Positions 10,857 through 23,300 of a DNA stretch of 64,000 nucleotides are shown in pieces (positions within the stretch are counted from its first letter, which is position 1; every line of letters begins with the position of its first letter). The notes beneath the pieces were generated by a model. It made no database searches and was not told where the DNA came from. It saw nothing but the letters and a program-made list of their open reading frames with translations. Source of the DNA: Zygnema cylindricum (lineage: Eukaryota > Streptophyta > Zygnematophyceae > Zygnematales > Zygnemataceae); the NCBI GenBank assembly GCA_037447655.1, contig JBBHKE010001588.1, positions 1-64,000 on the forward strand, read 5' to 3'. The position numbers and the translations under genes are program-made.

Positions 10857-11762
10857 CACCGGACATTTTATCGATATCACACTTTCTCTCAACCTGATTT
10901 CCTCCATCCCATGATCTGCAATAGCTTGTCAAGAACTGAAGGATATCGGATCATCTTATTATGTGTAGTGAGGTTCTCTGTACATGTCAATTCAGATGTT
11001 GAACATGGGGGACCTAAGAAGGTGCACTTGCATTGGACTAAGTACATAAGGTGAATATGAATTGCAGAATGTGTCAGTCATGTTGCTGCTAATGTTTAAG
11101 GAATGCATTCAGTGGGTTCGACTCGTCAAGTTCAGGGTTCTCTACCCCTATTGCACACACTCAGTTTGCTTTCTATTTATTTTTCTGAGTTCCTGTGGCA
11201 AGAATTTTGGTGATTCAGGTGATGGCTGTCAGAAATGCATCGCAGGAATCTCGTGCCAATTTCAGCTCCAATTTGCTTCTGATGTTTATTTCGATAGGTG
11301 GTTTCCAGGGACACGAGAGTTTATGATTACTCTTACTGGTGAGTGTTAAACCATGAGGCAACACTCCTGAAAACCAAGACCTTGGATTAGTTGAACTCTA
11401 GGCAGAATTCAGACCCAGCTATAGTTCGCCAGTCAGTGTAGATTGTGAGAAATAGTCTTACAAGGAAATCAAGTACAAAGTAAATATGCAATGTTTATTG
11501 GCTAACATAAAAAAGATATTTCAAAAACAAATGTTGATCGATAAGGATTAATTAATTCACGAAGGTGAACCAGATCTGCATCCATGAGTCGTAAAAGCAA
11601 AATGGAATCGTACCAATAGCAGAGCAGCGTTGTCGGCACCCGTTTTTTCCAAATCAATGTTCAAAAGGTTAAGTGGGCATTTAAACACTCGTTTAAACAT
11701 TTAAATTTTCTGGTGGTTTGAACGATATAGTTTTGACAGTAAATCCAAAAGTACAGTACATG
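10857..11762 (+). repeat. Inverted repeat 3, left copy (duplicated 5' part of NXPE-like gene)
   Basis: Reverse complement of 24340-25260; positions sum to 36117 in most of the block and 36102 near its end. The right copy is joined to the split NXPE-like gene, while the left copy runs away from the loop on the plus strand with nothing recognisable downstream. This is a partial inverted duplication of two coding exons, the intron between them and downstream intron sequence. Confidence 0.93.
10973..11338 (+). pseudogene. Orphan inverted copy of two NXPE-like exons
   Basis: The first exon copy is about 10973-11050 (…HGGPKKVHLHWTKYI, then donor AAG|GTGAAT). The second is 11190-11338 (SCGKNFGDSGDGCQKC … WFPGTREFMITLTG, then donor CTG|GTGAGT). 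Reading frame and splice signals are kept, and they match the right copy at 25144-25067 and 24927-24779. A Cys-to-Phe difference (ISC versus ISF) separates the copies. No following filamin-like or esterase exon lies downstream on the plus strand, so the copy is truncated. Whether it is transcribed cannot be told. Confidence 0.7.
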
Positions 11763-14640
11763 ATAAATTAGTATCATGGTGTACCCGAAAAAACACAATT
11801 TACCGTAAAGTACGCTAATTGTTTCATTACGCTATATTTTTTATTACGCTAATAGCGATTCACGGTGTACCTGCGCGCAACCATTTTTATTTATATGTGG
11901 CTGCCGCAGTTCTGTTACAGTAAACTTGCGCCGGCCGTGTGATTTTTTTTTTTTTATGACGGTCGACGTTCGCAACCGGGACACTTTTTTAACCGCCTTT
12001 ACAACATTTCGCCAGTCAAAGTTGTTTGACTTACTTACCGTCAAATCTAAACTTAAAGGTACGTAGCTTGTTAACCGGCATTAGAGAAGGAAACCGGCAG
12101 CTCCATGGCTGTCGCCTTGGCAGTCAGAACGACAGAGGAAGTGGAATGGAAGGAGATAGAAGCACCCCTTAGAAAAAGAGTTGACATGCGAAGACTTGAT
12201 CCACCGACCTCAACTCCAACACTTTCACCATAACATGCGTCCCTATCTATTTGATGATGAAGGCGCAAATAGGCGCAAATATGCATTCAAAACATCAATC
12301 GGTGGAAAATCATTTGAACGACCCGAAACGACGTCATGACATAGAACGGATTGAAACATACGCGCACACAGAATATCTAGTACGCTGCGTAGATAAACGG
12401 ATGTGAATTCAAACATAAATGCGATCGGACGGCTCCGATTGGCGCCGACTACAGGGAATTGCCTTTTTAGCGGCTTACGCTAAACGCACCATAGATTGAC
12501 ACATGGCTGAATCTTACAAGATGCTAAAGAATGGATAGCGTATTTGGACGCTGCACCACTCATCATTATTAACGTTAAAGATTTATTATGATGCAAAATT
12601 AGAATTAATACTACTAATTTATGCAAAGAGATGTGGCAAATTGTAGTCCACGTCCTTAAACAACGTTGTCAATTCTATTTTGTGATTTTTGGCCAAAAAA
12701 AGTCGTGACCGGATTACTCTAATTAACACTAATAACAATGAGCGGTGTAGTTGCACGTGTAGAGTCACGAAATAAATTTTCATCTCGTGGAAATATTTTT
12801 GTAAGGGAGAAAAAATTTGTATGCTACAAAATTGAATTGCTCTTTGCTTTTGGTATTGTATTGCAACTATTTTACCAAACTCTCTCAACTTTAATAAAAT
12901 TCCACCATTTATTACAACAATATCCAAAAAGATATTCACCAGTAGGTACAAGTTGTCGACTAAAATAGAACATCTTACTACAGACAAACCAGTAGAACTG
13001 ATGTGTTGTTTCCATGTAAAACACAAGGAGAAAAAAAGGGAGGAAAAAAGTCTTTTTTTCTCCAATTTGGGATGACCCTTGTGCGGACATAAATTCTTAT
13101 TATTTATTAGATGTGTTTCTTTCCCAAAGAAACAGCGAAGCAAGAGTCACAATTTCCTCTTAATGTAACCCTACTTGTAACTGCTTATAAAATCAAAACT
13201 CTTTAGTCCTTTAACCCCATTTGTTTACACATTGTACTACAAAAGAGGTTTGTGAGGCTATTGATTGTTTTGAGATTCCTCCATCATCCATCATTCAGCA
13301 TTTGACATCCTCCATCCTCCATCCTCCATTCTCCACCTTTCATCCTCCATCATATCATGCATCATAGTGCATCATCATGTAAAGTCGTACACCCGTGCAT
13401 AACTACCACCACTACTTTTGTCGTCTCACAACAAATTTTAACCACTCGCAGTACCAGACAACAATACGTTTTAATTTTACAAATGAATTTTTGAACGTGG
13501 TTGTGAACACAACATAACGTTTACGTTCTATACGTAGACTTTCATGTGGTTGTGAATCTGCCTATAGACCGTTAGAAATTCTATGTTAGGTAAAAAACAC
13601 ATTACTCATATATTGACCACCGAGTAAGAGTCATGAGATAAATGGCAGTTATGACAAAACTGCTCAAGAAAGAGCCATCATTGGAAAGACAGGTAATATG
13701 GGCGACTTAAGGCACTTTGCTTACTATAAATGAAGTGATATCATCATGGTCCCATAATGCTTTCTCATCTTTGTCTTCCCTGCTTCCTCCATGAGCATCT
13801 AAACTAAGAAACCTAAAGTGTTCACAAGTTCACGAGCATGTGGACAAAAACACGTGCCACATATTCCCCTACCACTCCATAAATTGCAGTGTTATTGGAG
13901 TATAGACATGAATAGCGGTTGTCCTTCTTCCAGGTCCCAGGGGCAGATTCTCGTAGACACGCGTCACCATATCTTGGCGCCTCGATGGGCCAAAAGTCCA
14001 TATATTTGAATCCAAAGGTAGGGGCATGAAATCTGTTTCCAAACCACACCCACATCTTAGAAAAACAATAACATTCAACACTGGAAATAAAGATTAAGTA
14101 GTTGAGGCCTTGACAGAAGGGAAGGGAAATTTGAAGGCAACAGATAGTGTTCAACCTTAAAAATATCCCCAAATGACACAACTGATTGCATTCAAAAATA
14201 ATCCATTAAATGCACAGGAAACATTACCATTCCAAGCTAGAACCAATAGCCTCACTTTCAATAGGTTACAGGTCCATATCGACGGCGGTGTCAAATTGTG
14301 TTCCTAAAGTTCAGGAAAATTGTAGTAAAAAAACTCACTTTATTGCAAGATTTGAGGTTTTCTACGAATATTGCAAATAGTGTAACCACCTCATTGTCAC
14401 ATCTCTACTGTTAGGTTGCCAACACGAAAAAGAATGTGCAACAAGGGTTACGCAAGGACCAAATCTACCAAATCCAAATACAAAATCATTTGCGAATCCA
14501 CTGATTGCGTTAATGACATTTTGATAACCTGTGCTAGCGAAAATTGCATTTAATGCATATCCGTAAGGTCCTCCTTATATACCTGAGCCTACCTTTAGGT
14601 ATCCACCCGCAAACCTAAATTTGCTACCTCCAAATCAATG
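11763..14640. other. Loop region without recognised gene
   Basis: About 2.9 kb. The longest open frame is minus 12619-13143 (174 codons), which is rich in Leu/Phe/Lys and resembles no family I know. A short CATC/CTCC-rich simple repeat lies near 13275-13375. I see no supported exon chain here. Confidence 0.45.
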
Positions 14641-14689
14641 ACTTATGACATGCGAACCACGTGATAGTAATGCCCAATGAGATATAGGT

Positions 14690-15221
14690 GATGTGTGTTG
14701 TTCTAGTCTCTAGCGTGGAGCTTTGTATAGCCTTGTGCCTTTTGTCTCAAATTTGGCATTGTGCTTCTCTCACTCATCGTCAAGCCATCAAAAGAGAGCT
14801 TCTTAAGGGACTTATCCTTTACTTTTCATTTTCTCTTCCCCCTCTTTTGGGCTCGTCCTCCTCTTTTCCTACCGTCTCTTCACCGGGTATATGGTCGGCA
14901 CCTCCACCACTAAAACGGCCAAGTGGTTATGTTGCCTCTTTGTCAATCTCATATTTCCCCAATCTTCTCTTACTCCTATTTTTTCTAACTGTCAAGCTGC
15001 CTTAGGTCTGTTGGTAATTCCCATTCATCAAACACAAACTAAAAACATCGACATTCAAGATAACTGCACTTGTAACCAACTTGTAGATGACACCGTCATT
15101 TTCTCCCATTGTGCCACGACCAACCGGCTTGCCAATTTTTTTACCAAGGCTCTTGCTCACCCATAATCTCAAACACACCTTTTCAACTCTTGTGGATAGA
15201 CATGCTTCAATTGAGGGGAAG
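14690..15221 (+). pseudogene. Copia RNase H tail relic with polypurine tract
   Basis: Plus-strand sequence keeps the end of a Copia polyprotein: an S-S-V-E-L-C stretch in place of SSAEAEY (about 14710), then N-C-Q-A-A-L in place of DNQAAL, N-I-D-I-Q, and A-N-F-F-T-K-A-L-A-H-P (about 15130-15165), the usual tail just before the LTR. A polypurine tract TTGAGGGGAA (15211-15220) follows. About 150 bp of foreign or scrambled sequence interrupts the domain near 14750-14890. This Copia has a classic plant-type tail and differs from the other elements in the window. Confidence 0.65.
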
Positions 15222-15705
15222 TATTGGAATTCCTATTGAAACTTGTTTGAATTCACCTCTATTTATTTAGTCCTTAACGCTAAGTCCCAAGTCCAGAACT
15301 TTGATTTAGGGTTCTGTAACTTATTGCTTTTTATTCGTACATACTTTTGATGGAGGATTCCCCTCAGAAGCCTTAAGTTTGTATTTGTCGAACTTAGATG
15401 CCCTTTCTCAGACAACAACCGGACTCTTTTCCAGTGGCTGTTACCTAGAATAGGTTCATCTTGCTTGGTCACACCATTATTAGATGTACCTCCAAAACCG
15501 TGTACACGACTTTTCGTTAGATATTCCTTTTTTCCTTGAAGGGACTTTATCTTTAGACAAGTACTCACGACAAACCTCTCTTTCCGCCCCTTCCTTTTCT
15601 GCGTTCTTTCCTTTTTGGGCCTTTTATAGCCTCGCCTTTCAATAGTGGGTCTATAGCAAGACCTTGGTCATAAATTTTGGCCATTCACATTTCGCCGCAT
15701 CAACA
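15222..15705 (+). repeat. Probable start of a 3' LTR after the Copia relic
   Basis: The sequence after the polypurine tract begins TATTGGAATTCC, where TGTTGGAATTCC would be a typical plant Copia LTR start (TG changed to TA). The far end of the LTR is not recognised, so the extent is a guess. The minus-strand 101-codon open frame at 15263-15568 lies inside and is not supported as a gene. Confidence 0.35.
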
Positions 15706-15709
15706 CTAA

Positions 15710-15759
<50 letters not shown>
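15706..15759. repeat. A-run followed by AT dinucleotide microsatellite
   Basis: A run of A is followed by about twenty AT/TA dinucleotides with one GTATAT interruption near 15747. Confidence 0.95.
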
Positions 15760-15760
<1 letters not shown>

Positions 15761-17199
15761 CGGGGAGAATAAAACTATGTGAAAGAGCTTTTTTTCCGGT
15801 TGTACACATCACAGTTGCAAGGATCAACTAGCAATTAGACGAATCACTTCGCATATTGTGACGGCTAAAAAGGCTTCTTAGAATTCTCAAGGGCAATTTT
15901 TGTGTATCCTTTTTCTTTTTTTATTTCCAAAAATCACACATAATGAAAGAAGTAGTTGCCAGATTTCTTACAGCTCTACCAATCATTGCGCTTTTCATGG
16001 TGTAATTTTGCAGGTATTCGCGTTTTTTCATAAAGTGTGTTTTTGACACAGAATGGCATTTTATGAGCCAATAAAGCCCAACTTTTAGATGACAGTACGG
16101 TTACTGTATCAAGTTATATATACACGATTTCAACTCAATACATGCCAAACGTGTATACTCACTTTGACTTCGAATCTTAACATAGTCACCAGCACTCGAC
16201 AAATTAAAAAAAAATGAGGCTTATGTGGATACCCCCAAAATATTCGTCAAGAACGGCAATATTTCTTCAAGATGTTCAGAACTAAGGGCACTACAATTGA
16301 ACCCGCAAAAAACGTTACGAGTTGATAATTGGCGTCCGACAAAACTCCAACTAATATTATAACAATTGCAGTCATGTTGGTTTATGTCTACGACGTAGCC
16401 TACAGACATACAGCTTCTTCACAGGTTCTCTTCATCAACTCTCTTGTGTTCCTAACTCCCTTTTAGAGTTCCTTCTCATTGGACTCCATTCCTTCTTGTT
16501 CCTCAGCCCCTTCTTGTGCTTCTTTCATCACTCTCGCCTTTTTTGTACTCTTTCAAGAATTTTTCTCCTTTATAGTTCTTATTTTGTGTTTTTTCAAAAT
16601 TTATTATTTCCCTTTCTCTTGTTACAATGTTTCGAATAAAACAAGGGAGTACTGCACTGTAGCATCTTGAGGCAAAAAACTACAAGGAAATTCCACAATG
16701 TACTGCAAATATTGTGCAACTGCAATAAGGGTTTGAGTTTTTTGCGTAAAGAAGAAACCCCAGGAAAATTTTGTGGTGGATTAGTGAAGATGAGAGGGCA
16801 ATTGTTAGGACACACGTAATCTTGTACCAACATTGATTGCATATACCATTTTCGGATTTTTTTCCTTTCTAAATTGCAGATTAGAATTTTAACCTGCTGC
16901 CGAATACGGAAAACGAATGGGGATTATGGGTTAACCAGATATTCTTGATGAATATCTGCAAATGAGAACTTTCTTGTATGAAACCATGGTTCTTAGGACC
17001 TATTTGGAGATGGAGACATTTAGCTTAGTAGAAAAAATCACATTGTGATAGGCTCAACAGCTCTTTCAAGATTATGCAGCCTAACAACGTTACTACACTC
17101 CTCCAAATGCTTCAAACACTAAAATCCCTAAATGGTTGACGACCAGTATCTCCACCTGTCATATATAATTGCAGATTTTTTAGCTTAAAGGAGTCTCAC
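15760..17199. other. 3' side of the NXPE-like gene, no exon assigned
   Basis: The NXPE-like gene should continue here on the minus strand with a C-terminal exon containing the D-x-x-H type catalytic end, but I find none. A possible acceptor (CTCATTTGCAG) lies on the minus strand near 16966, but the frame it opens stops after about nine codons. Open frames at minus 16221-16409 and 16594-16842 are unrecognised. Confidence 0.4.
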
Positions 17200-17396
17200 C
17201 TTGCAATCTTATTAGCTTCTGCCAGAAGGGAACTTCGTCGCAAGCCAACAGATCCACTGCACCCATGCCACCTATTTGGGAAAGGGGGAGCTGTCCGCCA
17301 GAAAAAGCGCGTGGTCGGCTTATGAGGCAAATTAACAGCCCATTTCATGAATTGAGGAAGTTTTTCTGAATACGACCCAATTGGATCAGAACAGAA
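17200..17396 (-). CDS. NXPE-like exon 6 (last recognised)
   Basis: Acceptor TTTTGCAG|TTC, donor CAAG|GTGAGA. Encodes FCSDPIGSYSEKLPQF, then TTRFFWRTAPPFPNRWHGC and SLLAEANKIAR. The F-W-R-T-A-P-P-F-P block corresponds to the conserved W-x-x-x-P-x-F-P segment of the family. A GT donor implies a further exon, which I could not identify. Confidence 0.73.
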
Positions 17397-20300
17397 CTGC
17401 AAAACAACAACCCATAATAGAGACAATAAGGAGCTGTCAGGCGAGAAGAGACCTTTGCCTTTGTCGAACAACTAACACCTTTTTCCGTTAGAAGTGCTAT
17501 TTTTTTCATACGCCAGCTTTCAAATTACAGCAAAAACTTTTGTTATCTCTCACAAGCTTTTGCCGTTTGACACACTCCTGAAGTGAGAGACCTGTATACA
17601 AACACAAAATGTAAAGCTCAAATCTTGAATATACTATGTGACGATTCCAAGAATAACAGTGAAGCACAGAAACATAGCCCACCCGGAAGGTCCATGCAGC
17701 TGTGCCAAGCACCACAACATCAGATGTGTGGGAGAACGTTGGCCAATCAGAGTCGCCTTTTTCGGATGAGCGCCAACAGCCATATTCGCCATCTGTGAAA
17801 ATGCCCTCCATCCAGTAGAATCTTATTTGCAGTCTAGTCCCACTTCGTGGATCAAGCACAGAAAACTCCCGGTTTTTACGAAAATTTCCATTAAAACTTC
17901 CTGCAATAATCGACAACGGAAGAAGAAGAGGGAGTTAGATCAAAAACAATACTCAATCAAGCAAACCCGATGCAGAATGTTTTGGTAACACTCTATTCCT
18001 AGGACCTGTCATTTGTGCGTTAAAATCCTGATTCTCCATTTTGAAAAGTTGCATAGGGGATATCTCCAAAACAAAAGACAAGACTTAACCACTACAAAAG
18101 AGCATGTCAATGAAACTATGTTTAGAGATAGTTCACACAATAGTTCGGACAAACAAAGTTTCAAGCGAAAAGACTCACTAGCCACCTAAACACAGTTTTG
18201 TTAAGTGGTGAATTGGTATACTATGCATTAGACTTTAGAGACGCAATTTTGTACAATTCTAATAAAATTTTGAAGTACCTAAGTCCCTTATATACACACC
18301 GACCCTGTTACTAAGCTATCACCTAACCACAAGATATAGCATCTCCATATGAAAGGACCTTTGAGTTACTCTGAGAACCTTAATTCAATGATATACACTA
18401 TAAAGTATGCGCAACCTTCCAAAGTGTAATTTTTCAAAAGTGGTGTGGACACTTTGATTGACATCCGACAAAATAATTACGCCAACGTGGTCGCAAACTT
18501 TGTTTATAGAGAATCTTCAACGGTGCGTTTGTTTTGTTTGCTTGAGACCACTCTACAATATCCAGAATCCACTAGTACTATACGATATCCTCCGAGTTCT
18601 TTGCAGATGTCGTCAGGTGTGCAAGATATGTCTTGCATGAAGTTTCATTTCGAAGCCTTGACGGATGTGGCACCGTATAACTTGGGTTTTTATAGATACT
18701 GGGTTTCTTTAAAGTGTTTTTTTTAGAGATGTACTATCACTCTACATGAGGTACATATTCAGTAGATTTTCCAAAAATATTTGAAGTCTTGAAACTCTCC
18801 CTCACAACTAGTAATGAGTCTCTAATAGCTTAGAAAACAATACCTTTTTGTCTTCTCCCTTCTCTCCCTCTCTCCTTTTCACCTCTCTTTTTCCTCTTTT
18901 TCCCTTTCCTCTTCCTTCCCTCCCTCCCTCCCTCCCTCCCTCTATCTAAGCCCTTAAAAAAATTTTGTCGACGTGTCATTATCGCATTTGCGAACCAGAT
19001 ATCGACGATATATTGCTTTCATGCCGAATTGCATGAAATTAGTCTAAGCACAGAGTAAAATTCTAAAAACGCGGTTTTTTCGTGCGCATCGATTAACAGA
19101 ATGCATCCGCACCTTGGATACTGCTTTATCTGATGCCTTGTGCATTCCTGCCCCCAACGGACCTAATTTAGGCATTGTTGTCCAGCCGTAAAACAATTCG
19201 TATGTGTCTTCCTCTTTGCAGCGATACGCAATGCATCATCTTAGGATACTTTGTGTGCTTGTCAATAGGTAGCAACCTCGTCCGTACACCGGATTGATGC
19301 ATTATCAATAACCATCAAACAAATGTTCTATGCGTGTATTCAATCGGACAATCCACAATAATGTTGCTCTATCATTATCATTTTCAATCTATCAACGTAA
19401 AATGCAGATCACTATCCTAGGATAAAGATTAACTTGGAGATTGGAGATTAGCATTCGTTTAATCGAGACTTTTTAAGTGCGTTATAATGTTAACTTGAAA
19501 AATTTCAGAACGGGCTTCTTTTCGTCATACTAAACCAACCAAACACTTTCCATGCTGCACTTTTGACACTGCTTAGGCGGTTGGCCAAATTGTTGGCCTA
19601 CTTTGCATCAAATCATGATTTCAATCCTTACTGACTGTAAAGTCGCATAGTTGTTAATTTCAATTTGCATGGGATTATCCCCGTATAAAAGTAGCAAAAA
19701 AAACTCTAGGACGAAAGTACAAACGTTTCGAAAAATTAAAAGTCCACTAAATGTCTTGATAAAGAATGTAAAAACAGTTGCTTGAGTTGTTGCCCTAGAG
19801 GTAAGTCATTATTACCCTCTCTTGCATAGCCACCCCAAAGGAGTAATAAAGTTCCGCATTATGTAACAGAAATACCCTTTTACGAGCCACACTCCCCATA
19901 ACCGAATTGTGTGAGGAAAAAGGGTGGCTACAAACATGCAAAAACATTTAGCCAGCCACATTTATATACCAGCATTAAGTAAATGCATACCTGTTTTTAA
20001 AATCACTAGAATCACACCTAACAATTATAAAAAGAGGCGGATGTCTCAAGCTGATTCAGCAAAGGTTTAAATCGCCTTGACGATTTTTTTTGAGCGCCAT
20101 GTCATAAATCACCTTCGTGAGACAAAATCCGAGCGGCCTTTTTGTGGTTTGGCATAGGTAATGTTTTTTTTCGGGTCATAAGGTCATCAAGACAAAATGC
20201 CTTTGAAAGCATTAGTGGGGTAGGAAAAACATCATAAAAGTACGGCTAACAAGTGGTACAAAAATTAACTAGCGATATAATGCGTGAATTAAAGAATTTC

Positions 20301-23300
20301 GCGAACCAAAATCAAAATCCATATGGTGTTGATTTTCGACAGCATTCATCTGAAACCTAAGCGGAAAACGACAAACGAGTCAACAAAAAGAGGTGATTCT
20401 TCACGCACCAAGCGGACGTAAGCTAAATGTCAATAAACGAACGAAAAATACAAACTAACATACAATGAGATTTAAATCTATAACTCTACCTACTCGGCAG
20501 TAGATTCGTACTGTACTATATTGCAACACGAGAACTTTGTAAAGTTGTTTGATTGGTTACATTATCTTCATAATGAGAACTTTCCAATCCACATTTTTGG
20601 GAACTACATGTGAACACCCTGACTTGCACTTGGTGAAATTCCAACAATTTAGTAATGTGTAGGAGTGCCAAGTCATAAATTTAACTTCGGAATGTGAACT
20701 TTGCAATCCACATCGTGGATTGCAGTGTACGCTTTGACAAAACTCATGTCGTAAAGTTGTTTTCAGCAGCTAAAACGTAGGTGCATTAATTTAAATTCAT
20801 GGCCAAAAATTTGCCCCCTTATCCAAAAGGATGATCGCATTAGTTTTTTCAACACACCATGGCTATCGATTGAAGTGGATCGTTATCAATTTCTAATAGC
20901 TTAGGAACAAAAGATGACTACTTCGATTGACTTGGAAGACTTTGTCACCAGGTTGGACACAACACGTCTACTTATCAAAGAAAAATACAATGTCGAAAAA
21001 TATTCTGTTACGAACTAAGCTCAGATCTTTGGTTGTGATCTGAACTTGCACAAGAACAATTTCTACCAAAATAAACTTTTTTGTAGTGTTCCGTATCACA
21101 CCCGAAAGGTCAGTGATTTATTTCGATATGATATCTATACAATTATTTAATATTGATGAAGACCAATTCTGCGATTTTTTGTTAGGCGATATTAGAATTT
21201 CGGTATGTGATATTAGTAATACCTTTAAAGTCGAAATTACTCCACTTGTATTTTTTCTTTTTTTCCCACACGGCTTACCCCTTAATTTTGTCTTAAACGA
21301 ATTCAAAAAATATGTTTAGGGTTTTGCTAGGCGTTTTCAGGTCTTTTAGGAGTTTTTAGGTTATTAGGATATTTTCCCAGGTTTTTAGCTTTTCAGCAGA
21401 ATTTCCAATATTTTTTTGTCAAGAAAATTTGGTTGCGTGCTTCAGTCTTAATAGCCCTAAAAAATGAAGAGTTTTGTTGTCCTGAATTGACCTAAAATAA
21501 CAAAACAAAAAAGGCGTGTACTCTTTATATTGGCTCTTCTAATTGGACTGTCGCTACAATGAAAGCCGGGAGCCTTGCGATGATGAAAACAGAAAACCCG
21601 TGGTTCCTGTTTGATATGCACTAGTTTTCTGCAAGTAAGCCAATTCATAAACGTGGACATTAACATGTAATGAAAACTGTCTCATGTTTTATGAAAAAAT
21701 GAAAATCCAGTATGCTTACATATGCCCTAATATGTACGAAAAGTCTTGAAGCGACATTTTTCTACAGGAAGACCCATTAAAGCAAACAGGTGGATAGTAA
21801 CTATCAGCAAATCAAGCCGTACCAAAATTTTTGGTTGATTTCATTGATCATAATATAGAAGGTCGGGTGTACATTTTTGATAATGTATACAAACCGTTAA
21901 CCTTGCAAACGCAACAGAGAGAGCATCCAGTGGAATAAATGTTTCGGAACTAGTAACCTGCTTAATACTTAAGCGCCACCGGAGTTTTAATGTTATATGC
22001 AAGGTCCAAATTTACAGGGTTCAAACTAAAAAACAACAATGGCTAATTTCTTTAATGCATGTGCAGAGGAATAAAAGGAATATGAACACAATTGTGTCTT
22101 CAGATTCGACATGTTTCAAATAGAGGGCGCGACAAAGAATATGCATTTGTCTAATAGATTGGACATGCATATCCACTTGAAGTGTAAGCAACAGTATAAC
22201 CACCCTTCATGAACAAAATTAAAATTGAACATTGCCAACATACACTTACAACCAATGACCATAGTTCCGAATGAGAAACGCTCACCATGAACTAGCATTT
22301 GAAGATGCGTAAAAAGTGCCAGTTGGTGCGAATCCCCCACAATAGATATCTCCTGAATGCCTCTTTCAATTAAAACACCTGCAAAATTGTCCAGTGATTG
22401 CAGCTGCCCTACACATACATAGGGAAGAAACTGAAGGTAAGGTCGGCTAGAAGGTGGAGGAATTCCTATGACATTATATCTTGTCCTATGATGCAAGAGG
22501 AGTTGTCGTCCTAACCGAACCTTCCGATTCAAGGTCCTGATAGATTGTTCGCTCACATCCCGAGTGTCCACCCAGCGTCCCACATGTCCCATCACGCATG
22601 GCGTCGGAAGTGACATCTTCTCCTCTGGCTCCACTACCTCCACCATTAACATAACCAGACGCCGGGCAACGGTGCTGCCTGTCACCTCTTCCCTGACAAC
22701 TTGAAAAGCAATGAAGCATCAGCACGGCTGCTATGCAGAGTAATAAGCACTTTTCTAAGGTTTTTTACAAAGTTTTTTTTAGGGTTTCTTTTAGGAGATT
22801 TTTAGGATTTTTCAGGGATATTCATGTTTTGTAGCCTTATCTAGGGTGTGACGATGCAATGCTCACCGTCCCTGGAAAGAAGACATCAACAATGGATCCC
22901 CGATGAAGTCATGCACTGTTTGAACCTGGTGTCTAGACACAGAAAGAACTTAAAAAACCCTATATGTATCTCCCATAGCCTGGTCATGTAATCAAAGTTT
23001 ATTCACGACTTGTGAGTAAAACCACTATTCACGACTAGTAGAATTCATACAATCCTCTGACTAATCGTGCAAATGGATAATCACATGACTCTACAATTAA
23101 TCACAAAAAGTAAGTCATTTTCGATAATGTAATCAGGCTTTCAGACAATAACAAACCTTGACACGAAACATCACACTGAAACAATCAAGGGAAGGATGCC
23201 AATTCCTACTTTTGACTTACGACTTACAAGCAGCAGTCGCAGTCGATGGTGAGAATATACTTGCCAGCATCCCATGTTTGATAGGTGATATCGAAAGAAG

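Noticed and set aside
12619-13143. 174-codon minus-strand open frame
   Set aside because: No recognisable domain, Leu/Phe/Lys-rich AT-driven composition, no splice partners; kept only as a note on the loop region.
21300-21420. Telomere-like TTTAGGG words (also near 22760-22830)
   Set aside because: Irregular T-rich sequence with TTTTAGG words, but no regular 7-bp repeat.
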